Shown one piece after another: positions 32,135 to 40,666 of a stretch of 64,000 bases of DNA; within the stretch, counting starts at the first letter, position 1; each line of letters starts with the position of its first letter. The notes beneath the pieces were generated by a model, which saw only the letters and a program-made list of their open reading frames with translations, ran no database searches and had not been told where the DNA came from. The stretch covers positions 558,001-622,000 of the forward strand of contig CAWGHN010000004.1 in assembly GCA_963822435.1 (NCBI GenBank), written 5' to 3'. Both the position numbers and the translations under genes were made by a program. Source of the DNA: JAUYQR01 sp963822435 (GTDB taxonomy: Bacteria; Pseudomonadota; Alphaproteobacteria; Rhodobacterales; Rhodobacteraceae).

Positions 32135-33793
32135 ATGGTTGATGAAAACACTCAAGTTCATGCCCCGGCGCGCCGCACCGCGATGGGAGTGTGGTCGGCA
32201 GGGGCGGTCCTGATCGCGCTGGTGGTGCTTGCGCCGCTTGGCTCGATCTTGTGGATCGCGTTTCACCCCACGGAAAACATCTGGCCGCACCTGATGGCGA
32301 CGGTGTTGCCGCGCTATCTGGCGACCACGCTGGCGCTGATGCTGGGCGTGGCGGTGCTGACGGCTGCGGCGGGGACCGGGGCCGCATGGCTGGTGACGAT
32401 GTACCGCTTTCCGGGGCGGCGCTGGCTGAGCCATGCGCTTTTGTTCCCGTTGGCGATTCCGGCCTATGTCGGGGCCTATGCGCTGGTCGATTTTCTCGAT
32501 TACGCCGGGCCGTTGCAGACCGCGCTGCGCAGCGGGTTTGGCTGGGCCTCGGCGCGGGACTACTGGTTTCCGCAAACACGCTCGCTCTGGGCCGCCGTGC
32601 TGGTGCTTTCGGCGGCGCTGTACCCTTATGTCTATCTTCTGGCGCGGGCGGCGTTTCGCGAACAGCCAGGCTGCACTTACCACGTCGCGCGCGCGCTTGG
32701 GGTCGGGCCGTGGGGCCTGTTTTTCCGCGTCGGCCTGCCAATGGCGCGCCCGGCCATCGCGGCGGGCGTGGCGCTGGCGTTGATGGAGACGGTGGCCGAT
32801 TACGGCACGGTCTACCACTTCGGCGTGCAGACGCTGACCACGGGCATCTTCTCCACCTGGCTGAACGGCAGCAATGCGGGTGGTGCGGCACAGATCGCCG
32901 GGGTGGTGCTGGTCTTGATTTTCCTTCTGGTGATGCTGGAGCGGATCGGGCGGCGCAATGCGCGGTTTCACGCGATGAACCGCAGCGTGCGCCCGATCGA
33001 GCCGGCCGCACTTGGCGGCGCGCGCGGCTGGCTGGCCTTTGCCGCCTGCCTGGTGCCGTTCGGGATGGGCTTCGTGTTGCCGGTCATGGTGATGGCGGGC
33101 AATTCGCTGGCTGCACCCGAAGGCTGGCTGGCGCCGGGGCTGGGCGCGGCGCTGGTCAACACGCTGGTGGTGGCGGGCGCGGCGTCGGTGGCCACGGTGG
33201 GGGCGGCGCTGTTTCTGGTTTACGGCGTGCGGATGGCCGGGCGCGGCATCGCGCGCGTTGTGCTGCCGGTGACGCTGCTTGGCTATGCGGCACCGGGGGC
33301 GGTGCTGGCGCTGGGGCTGCTGATCCCCCTTGCGGCGCTGGATCATCGGTTGGCCGACGGGATTGAGGCGCTGACCGGCCATGACCCCGGCCTGCTGATC
33401 ACAGGCACCGCCTTTGCGCTGGGGCTGGCCTACCTTGTGCGGTTCTTCGGCATTGCGCAGGGCGCGCTGGATGCGGCCTTCGGGCGCGTTTCCCCGTCTT
33501 TGCCGATGGCGGCGCGGTCGCTTGGCCGCACCGCGGGCGGGGCGTTGACCTCGGTCTACCTGCCGCTGATGCGCGGGTCGGTTGCGACGGCGCTGCTGGT
33601 GGTGTTCGTTGATTGCGTCAAGGAACTGCCCGCCACGCTGCTGCTGCGCCCGTTCAACTACAACACCCTGTCGACGCGGGTCTTCGAGCTTGCCAGCCTC
33701 GAGCGGCTGAGCGAGGCCGCCCCCGCCGCCCTTCTGGTGATGGCGGTGGGTCTTGCCGCAGTAGCACTTCTGGCACGCGCCAACCGGGATTGA
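32135..33793 (+). CDS. Iron-type ABC transporter permease (FbpB family)
   Basis: 552 residues from ATG 32135; an in-frame ATG at 32184 is the alternative. Two tandem BPD_transp_1 modules, each with about six helices and an EAA loop: CTYHVARALGVGPWGLFFRV in the first, AARSLGRTAGGALTSVYLPL in the second. Duplicated permeases like this import ferric iron with FbpA/FbpC. No binding protein or ATPase gene is adjacent, so it must team up with subunits encoded elsewhere. Confidence 0.88.
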   Translation: MVDENTQVHAPARRTAMGVWSAGAVLIALVVLAPLGSILWIAFHPTENIWPHLMATVLPRYLATTLALMLGVAVLTAAAGTGAAWLVTMYRFPGRRWLSHALLFPLAIPAYVGAYALVDFLDYAGPLQTALRSGFGWASARDYWFPQTRSLWAAVLVLSAALYPYVYLLARAAFREQPGCTYHVARALGVGPWGLFFRVGLPMARPAIAAGVALALMETVADYGTVYHFGVQTLTTGIFSTWLNGSNAGGAAQIAGVVLVLIFLLVMLERIGRRNARFHAMNRSVRPIEPAALGGARGWLAFAACLVPFGMGFVLPVMVMAGNSLAAPEGWLAPGLGAALVNTLVVAGAASVATVGAALFLVYGVRMAGRGIARVVLPVTLLGYAAPGAVLALGLLIPLAALDHRLADGIEALTGHDPGLLITGTAFALGLAYLVRFFGIAQGALDAAFGRVSPSLPMAARSLGRTAGGALTSVYLPLMRGSVATALLVVFVDCVKELPATLLLRPFNYNTLSTRVFELASLERLSEAAPAALLVMAVGLAAVALLARANRD

Positions 33794-33833
33794 GCCTTGC
33801 GATACGCCTGCCGGGACGTTATTTGAACCCTAT

Positions 33834-33909
33834 GCCTCTATAGCTCAGCTGGTAGAGCACCTGATTTGTAATCAGGGGGTCGCGGGTTCAAGTCCTGCTG
33901 GGGGCACCA
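33834..33909 (+). tRNA. tRNA-Thr (anticodon TGT)
   Basis: A full cloverleaf: acceptor GCCTCTA/TGGGGGC, D-arm with GCTCAGCTGGTAGAGC, anticodon stem CCTGA/TCAGG around loop TTTGTAA (anticodon TGT), TpsiC loop GTTCAAGTC, and an encoded CCA (33907-33909). Confidence 0.96.
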
Positions 33910-34087
33910 TCATCCACATCTTTGACGCATGCCGTCGGTGGCGACGAGGGAAATTGGCCATCACATTCCGATGGCTGCGACCCAATAAAAGCACTTGATT
34001 GGCCGCCAAGTGCGGTCCAACCTGCGAATACTGCCCGCTTGCAGCATATTGCCTTCGTGTAACGAGTTTATGTCAAAGGGACTGTTT

Positions 34088-34720
34088 ATGACGTTATCCG
34101 TTTCTGCGGTCACCAGGGGTGTTCGGCTTTCGAACTGCATCGCGGCAGGGGTCTTGGCCAGCATTTGTTTCCTGGTTTTCGTGGCGATCCTTTTCTTGCG
34201 CGGTGATGCCGACGTTTCGACGTATCTGCGCGATCCCGCCGTGGTCTTCGGCTATTCGCCATTTGCGGGGATCATCTCTTACTTTGGCATCTTTGCCACC
34301 TTCAGCGCCGCGGCGATCTGTCTGTTTGCATCGGCCCACAGCCAACACGATTCGGCCCTTTTGCGTGCGATTGGCCTGTTCGGGCTGCTGATCGCGTCAG
34401 ATGATCTGCTGATGCTGCACGAAGAGGTTTTCCCCAACAGTGTCGGCATCCCTGAACGCCTGGTGTTCATCAGCTACTTCCTCATCGCGGCCGGCATCGC
34501 GGTGCTTCACCGAGCGGCGATTTTGCGGGGCCCGACAACCGGCCTGATTCTGGCGATCATGCTTTTGGGCGGGTCGGTCGTGGTGGACATCCTGGTCGAG
34601 TATTCGCCGGCAGAGGTAGTTGTCGAGGATGGCCTGAAGTTCGTCGGGCTGATTGTCTGGTCGGTTTACTGGATCAACCGCGCCAGCGCTGCGGTTGTGG
34701 CACTTCGACCACCTGCGTGA
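34088..34720 (+). CDS. Integral membrane protein of unknown function, lower GC
   Basis: 210 residues from ATG 34088 (AAAGGGA ahead; ATG 34070 in frame lacks a site). About six to seven membrane helices. A conserved-looking charged cluster, LIASDDLLMLHEEVFP, lies within a hydrophobic region, and a second one, VEYSPAEVVVEDGLKF, further on. The Asp/His/Glu pattern in a membrane suggests a metal site as in integral-membrane hydrolases, but I cannot name a family. It lies 180 bp after tRNA-Thr and has visibly lower GC than its neighbours, consistent with acquisition at the tRNA. No flanking repeat of the tRNA 3' end is seen. Confidence 0.7.
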   Translation: MTLSVSAVTRGVRLSNCIAAGVLASICFLVFVAILFLRGDADVSTYLRDPAVVFGYSPFAGIISYFGIFATFSAAAICLFASAHSQHDSALLRAIGLFGLLIASDDLLMLHEEVFPNSVGIPERLVFISYFLIAAGIAVLHRAAILRGPTTGLILAIMLLGGSVVVDILVEYSPAEVVVEDGLKFVGLIVWSVYWINRASAAVVALRPPA

Positions 34721-34753
34721 ACGGCCTGCCGCGCGGCGCAACAGCCGAGCGTG

Positions 34754-35161
34754 TCAGTCGATCTCTTCCGGTCTGGGCGGACCGCGCCCGGTCGCCTGCG
34801 TGGTGGGCAGCTTTCCTTGCGCTTTGGGGCGCTCGACGACACCGAAGAATTGCAACGCCTGCTCAAGGTCTGACCGGCCCTTCGCCTCGGTGCCGTTCAG
34901 CGCGGCGACAAGCGTGTCAAAGCGCTGGCGCAGAGCCTTCTTTTCGTCGCCCTTGCAGTCGTTCCAAGGGCGGCCTTGCAGCCCCATGACCAACACGTAA
35001 TAGCCGATGAAGTGTGGGCGCGAACCCGAAAGCAGCAGTCGTCTGTAAGCCTCGTCCGGCCCAAGGGCGCGGATCTGGTCGGCCGACGTGATCCCGGCCT
35101 TTGCAAACGCCACTTCCGACGCAGGGCCAAGATTGGGGATCGACGAGACGGGATCGCTCAC
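34754..35161 (-). CDS. TfoX C-terminal domain protein
   Basis: 135 residues from GTG 35161. SIPNLGPASEVAFAKAGITS is the helix-hairpin-helix start of the TfoX C-terminal domain, followed by GPDEAYRRLLLSG and FIGYYVLVMGLQGRPWND. In gammaproteobacteria TfoX/Sxy controls competence; stand-alone C-terminal domain proteins are common in alphaproteobacteria and their function is unproven. The N-terminal TfoX domain is absent. A terminator hairpin separates it from the upstream micro-gene. Confidence 0.82.
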   Translation of the reverse strand: MSDPVSSIPNLGPASEVAFAKAGITSADQIRALGPDEAYRRLLLSGSRPHFIGYYVLVMGLQGRPWNDCKGDEKKALRQRFDTLVAALNGTEAKGRSDLEQALQFFGVVERPKAQGKLPTTQATGRGPPRPEEID

Positions 35162-35187
35162 GGGATTGCCTGCCTCAAATGACGAAA

Positions 35188-35205
35188 GCCAGCCTGTTGG
35201 CTGGC
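35188..35205 (-). terminator. Terminator hairpin downstream of the Gln-rich micro-gene
   Basis: On the minus strand: GCCAGCC-AACA-GGCTGGC followed by TTTCGTCATTT. It lies 22 bases beyond the stop at 35228 and before the TfoX-domain gene. Confidence 0.65.
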
Positions 35206-35227
35206 CCGTAGGAAGGGGAGGGTGATT

Positions 35228-35356
35228 TCAGATCGCGGCCCAGTCCCTGAAGATCGTCTGGCTGCCCTGCTGCTGGCCGGAGCCCGATTGCTGGGTCTGC
35301 TGCTGCGGCGGCGTCTGTGACCCGCCCTGTTGCTGAGGGGAAGGTTTCTTGGCCAT
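35228..35356 (-). CDS. Gln-rich 42-residue protein
   Basis: ATG 35356 with GGAG 8 bases upstream; product begins MAKKPSPQQQGGSQTPPQQQ, is about one third glutamine, and ends in an ordered tail GSQTIFRDWAAI. It has its own binding site and is followed by a terminator hairpin, so it behaves as an independent short gene. The abrupt change from low-complexity Gln/Gly/Ser to a hydrophobic/aromatic tail suggests a binding peptide at the C terminus. Function unknown. Confidence 0.55.
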   Translation of the reverse strand: MAKKPSPQQQGGSQTPPQQQTQQSGSGQQQGSQTIFRDWAAI

Positions 35357-35520
35357 GTAACTGCTCCGTCTGCTGGCTCTTGCGCGTTGATTTCTTCATG
35401 TTGCCGGACGCTTGGGCGAAGGCAAGACGGCATCATGACGATTTTGCGACGCTTTCGCCGAACTGTGCGGCGCGCGCAACACTTTGACGATCACGTCCGC
35501 GTGCGCCCGGTGGCGGCGGG

Positions 35521-35724
35521 TCAGTCGGCTGCAACCGACGCCGGATAGCCCGCCGCATCAAGCGCTGCCAGAACGGCTGGCACCGGCGCGGTCCCGCTGG
35601 CCGTGACCTGACGCAAGGTCAGGTCAACCGTGACGGCTCCCGCCCCCTCGACCCGTGCAAGGGCGGCTTCCACCGTCGCCTTGCAATGGCCGCAGGACAT
35701 GTCAGGAACGAGAAACGTGGTCAT
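35521..35724 (-). CDS. CopZ-like heavy-metal-associated domain protein
   Basis: 67 residues from ATG 35724 (AGGTGA ahead). Single HMA ferredoxin-like fold: the metal-binding MSCGHC (Cys11, Cys14) near the N terminus, then VEAALARVEGAGAVTVDLTL and AALDAAGYPA. It carries Cu(I) or another soft metal in the cytoplasm, normally to a P1B-type ATPase; none is encoded here. Divergent from the glycogen operon. Confidence 0.9.
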   Translation of the reverse strand: MTTFLVPDMSCGHCKATVEAALARVEGAGAVTVDLTLRQVTASGTAPVPAVLAALDAAGYPASVAAD

Positions 35725-35845
35725 CGCATCACCTTTGTGCAAAAGCATGTGGCATGGAAGTGCCGCAGCGCGACAACGTCAAGGGCGATCACGATCAGCG
35801 CCTGCTTTCCGTTTCGGCCCAATGGCTTGCACCTGCCCAATTTTC

Positions 35846-35938
35846 AAAGCGGTTTGGAAAGCGCAAATCGCTCAGAAAAAATGATAAAACAGTTTGGAAA
35901 CTGCGTGTGGTTGCGGTAACACAAAAGCGGTTTGGACT
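35846..35938. promoter_or_regulatory. Three AAANCGNTTT-type boxes upstream of the glycogen operon
   Basis: The 313-bp gap between the CopZ-like gene and glgP contains AAAGCGGTTTGGAAA (35846-35860), AAAACAGTTTGGAAA (35886-35900) and AAAGCGGTTTGGACT (35925-35939), 39-40 bp apart. The core AAANCGNTTT is the general shape of LacI/GalR-family operators; the middle copy has one mismatch. A plausible promoter follows (TTGAAA at 35978, 16-base spacer, TAGGCT at 36000). The even spacing suggests one regulator binding along one face. No LacI gene is adjacent. Confidence 0.5.
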
Positions 35939-36038
35939 TTCTGTATGGGTGATGCCGGCAGTGCATGCCAAGACCACTTGAAACCTGTCTGCCTTTGCCT
36001 AGGCTCCAACGAAGAGAACAGATTTGCTGGACAAGCAC

Positions 36039-38432
36039 GTGACCGACCAGAGCCTTGCCCCGAATGTCCTGAAAGCCGACATCCTGCGGCACCTGACGTT
36101 CACCATCGGCAAGGATAGCCAGAACGCCAGCACCTACGATTGGCGTATGGCGCTGTCCTACGCGATCCGTGACCGGATCGTGGAGCCGTGGTTCGCCTCT
36201 ACGCGCCGTACCTGGGCCGAGGATCGCAAGCGGGTCTACTACCTGTCGATGGAATTCCTGATCGGGCGCATCCTTGAGGATGCGACGATCAATCTGGGCC
36301 TGAATGACGCCGCCACCACCGCGATGGCCGAGCTTGGCCAGGACATCGAGACGCTGATCGCGGACGAGCCCGATGCGGCGCTTGGCAATGGCGGGCTGGG
36401 GCGTCTGGCCGCCTGTTTCATGGAATCGATGGCGACGCTGGGATGCCCCGCCTATGGTTACGGCATCCGCTACGAACACGGCCTCTTTCGCCAGCGGTTC
36501 GAGGGTGGGCGGCAGGTCGAAACCCCGGAGGACTGGCTGAAGCAGGCCCACCCGTGGGAATTTGCGCGCCCCGAATCCGCCTATACCATCGGCTTCAAGG
36601 GGCATGTCGAAACCCGCGATGGCAAGGAGGTCTGGTTCCCCGGCGAAACCGTGTTTGCCGAGGCGCATGACACCCCGGTGATCGGCTGGAAAGGCAAGTG
36701 GGCCAACACCTTGCGCCTGTGGGCCGCGAAACCCACCACGCAGTTCGATCTGGAGCGTTTCAACCGCGGCGATTACACTGCGGCGGCAGAACCCGAAACA
36801 TTGGCGCGCACCCTTGCGCGTGTGCTTTACCCCGATGACACCACCTATCAGGGCAAGGAACTGCGCCTGAAGCAGGAATTTTTCCTGACCTCGGCCGCGT
36901 TGCAAGACATCGTGCGCCGCTTCCTGGCCAGCCATTCCGATCTGAAACTGCTGCCGCAATACGTCGCGATCCAGATGAACGACACCCACCCGGCCATTGC
37001 AGGGCCGGAGCTGATCCGCCTGCTGACCGACGAACACGGCCTGCAGTTCGACGAGGCGCTGACCATTGCGCGGGCCTGCCTTGGCTACACCAACCACACC
37101 CTGCTGCCCGAGGCGCTGGAACGGTGGGCGACCTTTACCTTCGGAAACGTGTTGCCGCGCCACATGCAGATCGTCGAGCGCATCGACAGCTGGCATCGCC
37201 GCGCCTACCCGAACCGGCCGCATTACGTGGGCATCGTCAAGCATCAGGAAGTGCGGATGGGCGAATTGGCCTTTGTCATGTCGCACAAGGTGAACGGGGT
37301 GTCCGCGCTGCATTCCGATCTGGTGAAGAAAAGCCTCTTTCCCGAACTCAATCGCCTGCATCCCGGCCGCATCATCAACCAGACCAACGGTGTGACGCCG
37401 CGCCGCTGGTTGCGCATGTCGAACCGCCCGCTGTCGGGGTTGATCACCGAGACCATCGGCGAGGGCTGGGAAGACAACCTTGACCGCCTCCGCGAGCTGG
37501 AGCCGCATGTCGAAGATGCCGGCTTCCGCCACGCCTTCGACGCGGCCAAACGGCAAAACAAGCAGGATCTTGCCGCGTGGATCAAGCGCGACCTTGGTGT
37601 GACCGTGTCGCCGGACGCGCTTTTCGATGTGCAGATCAAGCGCATTCACGAATACAAGCGCCAGCTTCTGAACATCCTGGAAACCATAGCGCATTGGCAA
37701 AAGGTGCGGTCTGACCCGAAAGGCACCTGGGTGCCGCGCGTTCGCATCTTTGGCGGCAAGGCCGCGCCAGGCTATGCGGTGGCCAAGGAAATCATTCGCC
37801 TTATCAACGACGTAGGCCAGGTCATCAACAATGATCCGGCGACCGGTGACTTGTTGAAGGTGATTTATCCGGCCAACTACAACGTGAGCATGGCCGAGCA
37901 GGTGATCCCGGCATCCGACCTGTCGGAGCAGATTTCCACCGCCGGGAAAGAGGCGTCGGGCACCGGCAACATGAAGTTCATGATGAACGGCGCTCCGACG
38001 ATCGGCACGCTTGATGGTGCCAACGTCGAAATCCTGCACGAAGTCGGGGCGGAGAACTTCTTCCTTTTCGGCCTGACCACCGATGAGGTTGGCAAGCGCC
38101 GCGAAGACCCCGACCATTCCCGCAAGGCGATCGAGGCAAGCCAGCCGTTGCAGGACGTGTTGCAGATGATTGCCGAAGGCCGCTTCAGCCCGGACGAACC
38201 GGATCGCTATCACGGCCTTGTCCACCGCGTCTGGCACCACGACTATTTTCTGGTGGCCGCCGATTTCGATGCCTACCACACAGCACAAGGCGAGGTGGAT
38301 CGCGCCTATGCCGACCGCCACCGTTGGGTGAAGATGGCGGCGCTGAATACGGCCCGCAGCGGTTTCTTCTCGTCTGACCGGACGATCCGTAGTTACATGG
38401 ACGAGATATGGTCGGTTAAATCCGCGCTCTGA
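36039..38432 (+). CDS. glgP: Glycogen phosphorylase
   Basis: 797 residues from GTG 36039, preferred because homologs start MTDQ-L...LKADILRHLTF; a TTG at 36024 would add five residues. It releases glucose-1-phosphate from glycogen ends. Landmarks are ALGNGGLGRLAACFMES in the N-terminal half and the PLP lysine in EASGTGNMKFMMNGA near residue 650. Usual length. First gene of a six-gene glycogen operon that encodes synthesis and breakdown together. Confidence 0.96.
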   Translation: MTDQSLAPNVLKADILRHLTFTIGKDSQNASTYDWRMALSYAIRDRIVEPWFASTRRTWAEDRKRVYYLSMEFLIGRILEDATINLGLNDAATTAMAELGQDIETLIADEPDAALGNGGLGRLAACFMESMATLGCPAYGYGIRYEHGLFRQRFEGGRQVETPEDWLKQAHPWEFARPESAYTIGFKGHVETRDGKEVWFPGETVFAEAHDTPVIGWKGKWANTLRLWAAKPTTQFDLERFNRGDYTAAAEPETLARTLARVLYPDDTTYQGKELRLKQEFFLTSAALQDIVRRFLASHSDLKLLPQYVAIQMNDTHPAIAGPELIRLLTDEHGLQFDEALTIARACLGYTNHTLLPEALERWATFTFGNVLPRHMQIVERIDSWHRRAYPNRPHYVGIVKHQEVRMGELAFVMSHKVNGVSALHSDLVKKSLFPELNRLHPGRIINQTNGVTPRRWLRMSNRPLSGLITETIGEGWEDNLDRLRELEPHVEDAGFRHAFDAAKRQNKQDLAAWIKRDLGVTVSPDALFDVQIKRIHEYKRQLLNILETIAHWQKVRSDPKGTWVPRVRIFGGKAAPGYAVAKEIIRLINDVGQVINNDPATGDLLKVIYPANYNVSMAEQVIPASDLSEQISTAGKEASGTGNMKFMMNGAPTIGTLDGANVEILHEVGAENFFLFGLTTDEVGKRREDPDHSRKAIEASQPLQDVLQMIAEGRFSPDEPDRYHGLVHRVWHHDYFLVAADFDAYHTAQGEVDRAYADRHRWVKMAALNTARSGFFSSDRTIRSYMDEIWSVKSAL

Positions 38433-38455
38433 CGCGCTTTTCGGGGGAGGAAAGC

Positions 38456-40627
38456 ATGGCTGAGACTTTGCTGGAACGTGGCGCTGCCGAAGCGATTGCC
38501 GGCGGCTGGCATGGTGACCCGTTTGCGGTGCTTGGCCCCCAGAAACGGGGCAAGACGTGGGAGATCACCGCCTTCGTGCCGGGGGCCGAACGGCTCTGGG
38601 TTCTGGCGGGCAAGAAAGCCGACGAAGCGGTGCCGTATCCTGGTGTGCCGGGCCTTTTCACCCACCAGATGGCGCGCAACACGGCCTATAAGTTCCGCGC
38701 CGAAGGCTATGGAAATACGTGGGAATTCGACGATCCCTTCCGCTTTGGCCCGGTCTTGGGCGAGTTGGACGAATACCTTCTGGGCGAAGGCACCCACAAA
38801 CGGCTTTGGCAGGTGCTGGGCGCGCATCTGATCACGCACGAAGGCGTGGCGGGCGTGCATTTCGCCGTCTGGGCGCCAAATGCGGAACGCGTCTCGGTCG
38901 TCGGTGATTTCAACATCTGGGACGGCCGCCGCCACCCGATGCGCCGCCGTGGCCCGACCGGGGTGTGGGAAATCTTCGTCCCCGGACTGGGCGAGGGCGC
39001 CACCTACAAGTACGAGATCAAGGGGCCGGGCGGTGCGCTGATGCCGCTGAAGGCCGATCCGGTGGGATTCGGGTCTGAACATCCGCCCGCAAATGCCTCT
39101 GTTGTCAGGAAAATCGGTGGCGAGTGGGGCGACGGCGAGTGGTTGAGGACGCGCGCCAGCCACCACAATGTCGATGCGCCGATCTCGGTCTACGAGGTTC
39201 ATCTTGGGTCTTGGCGCCGGGCGCCCGGCGACCGGATGCTGAGCTATCTGGAACTTGCCGACCAACTTGTCGACTACGTCGTCGACATGGGCTTTACCCA
39301 TATCGAGCTGATGCCGGTCAGCGAATACCCGTTCGACGGGTCATGGGGGTATCAGCCCGTGGGCCTCTTTGCCCCCACCATCCGCCACGGCACGCCCTCG
39401 GAATTCCGCGCCTTCGTCGATGCGGCGCATCGCAGGGGTCTGGGCATCCTGCTGGACTGGGTGCCGGGCCATTTTCCAACCGATGCGCATGGCCTTGGCC
39501 GCTTTGACGGCACCGCGCTTTACGAACACCAAGACCCGCGCGAAGGCTTCCATCAGGACTGGAACACCCTGATCTTCAACTATGGCCGGGTCGAGGTGAA
39601 AAACTACCTGGTCTCCAACGCATTGTATTGGCTGGAGGAATACCACATCGACGGGCTGCGCGTCGACGCCGTGGCCTCGATGCTTTACCGCGATTACAGC
39701 CGCAAGGACGGCGAATGGGTGCCGAACCGCGACGGCGGGCGCGAGAATTACGAGGCGATTGCCGTTCTGCAGAACATGAACATCACCGCTTATGGCGAAG
39801 TGCCCGGCATCATGACGGTGGCCGAGGAATCGACCGCCTTCCCCGGCGTGTCGCGCCCGGTGAACCACGGCGGCCTCGGCTTTGGCTTCAAGTGGAACAT
39901 GGGCTGGATGAACGACACGCTCAGCTACATGCAGAAAGACCCGCTGTTTCGCAAATACCACCACCACCAGATGACCTTCGGGCTGCATTACGCCTGGTCG
40001 GAAAACTACGTGCTGCCGATCAGCCATGACGAGGTGGTGCATGGCAAAGGCTCCATGCTGTCGAAGATGCCGGGGACGGCGTGGGAAAAGTTCGCCAACC
40101 TGCGCGCCTACTACGGCTTCATGTGGGCGCATCCCGGCAAGAAACTGCTGTTCATGGGGCAGGAGTTTGCCCAAGGGGCGGAGTGGAACCACAACCAGAG
40201 CCTCGATTGGCATCAGATTGATATCGTTGAACATAAGGGTGTGCAGTCCCTGGTCCGCGACCTCAACCGCGTCTACCGCGAGACGCCGGCGCTGCATCTT
40301 AACGACACGCGGCCCGAGGGGTTCCAGTGGCTGGAATCGAACGATGCCGAAGCCGGGATCTACGCATGGGTCCGGCGCGGCGCGGCCACGGACAAGCCGG
40401 TGGTCGCCGTCGTCAACATGACGCCGGTCGAACGCAGCTACCGCCTGGGCCTGCCAGACGCCGGCACCTGGCGCGAGATACTGAATACCGACGCAAGCAT
40501 TTACGGCGGCGGCAACCGTGGCAATCTGGGAGGAGTGGCCACGGAAAAGACGCCCTGGAACGGGCAAGTGCAATCGGCGGTGCTGACGGTGCCGCCGCTG
40601 GCCGCGATCTATCTGCAAAAGGATTGA
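38456..40627 (+). CDS. glgB: 1,4-alpha-glucan branching enzyme
   Basis: 723 residues from ATG 38456, GGAGG ahead, 23 bp after glgP. GH13 enzyme that introduces alpha-1,6 branches. An N-terminal carbohydrate-binding module (HFAVWAPNAERVSVVGDFN, near 137-155) precedes the catalytic barrel. Catalytic features are Asp in GLRVDAVASML, Glu in VAEESTAFP and Asp in PISHDEVVHGKGS. Full length, operon position 2. Confidence 0.96.
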   Translation: MAETLLERGAAEAIAGGWHGDPFAVLGPQKRGKTWEITAFVPGAERLWVLAGKKADEAVPYPGVPGLFTHQMARNTAYKFRAEGYGNTWEFDDPFRFGPVLGELDEYLLGEGTHKRLWQVLGAHLITHEGVAGVHFAVWAPNAERVSVVGDFNIWDGRRHPMRRRGPTGVWEIFVPGLGEGATYKYEIKGPGGALMPLKADPVGFGSEHPPANASVVRKIGGEWGDGEWLRTRASHHNVDAPISVYEVHLGSWRRAPGDRMLSYLELADQLVDYVVDMGFTHIELMPVSEYPFDGSWGYQPVGLFAPTIRHGTPSEFRAFVDAAHRRGLGILLDWVPGHFPTDAHGLGRFDGTALYEHQDPREGFHQDWNTLIFNYGRVEVKNYLVSNALYWLEEYHIDGLRVDAVASMLYRDYSRKDGEWVPNRDGGRENYEAIAVLQNMNITAYGEVPGIMTVAEESTAFPGVSRPVNHGGLGFGFKWNMGWMNDTLSYMQKDPLFRKYHHHQMTFGLHYAWSENYVLPISHDEVVHGKGSMLSKMPGTAWEKFANLRAYYGFMWAHPGKKLLFMGQEFAQGAEWNHNQSLDWHQIDIVEHKGVQSLVRDLNRVYRETPALHLNDTRPEGFQWLESNDAEAGIYAWVRRGAATDKPVVAVVNMTPVERSYRLGLPDAGTWREILNTDASIYGGGNRGNLGGVATEKTPWNGQVQSAVLTVPPLAAIYLQKD

Positions 40628-40666
40628 AGACGCGGGAAAAACCCGCACCCAAGGGAGGGGATAAGG

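Noticed and set aside
35844..38321. Long minus-strand frame opposite glgP
   Set aside because: Shadow of glgP in the complementary frame; no motif, no binding site.
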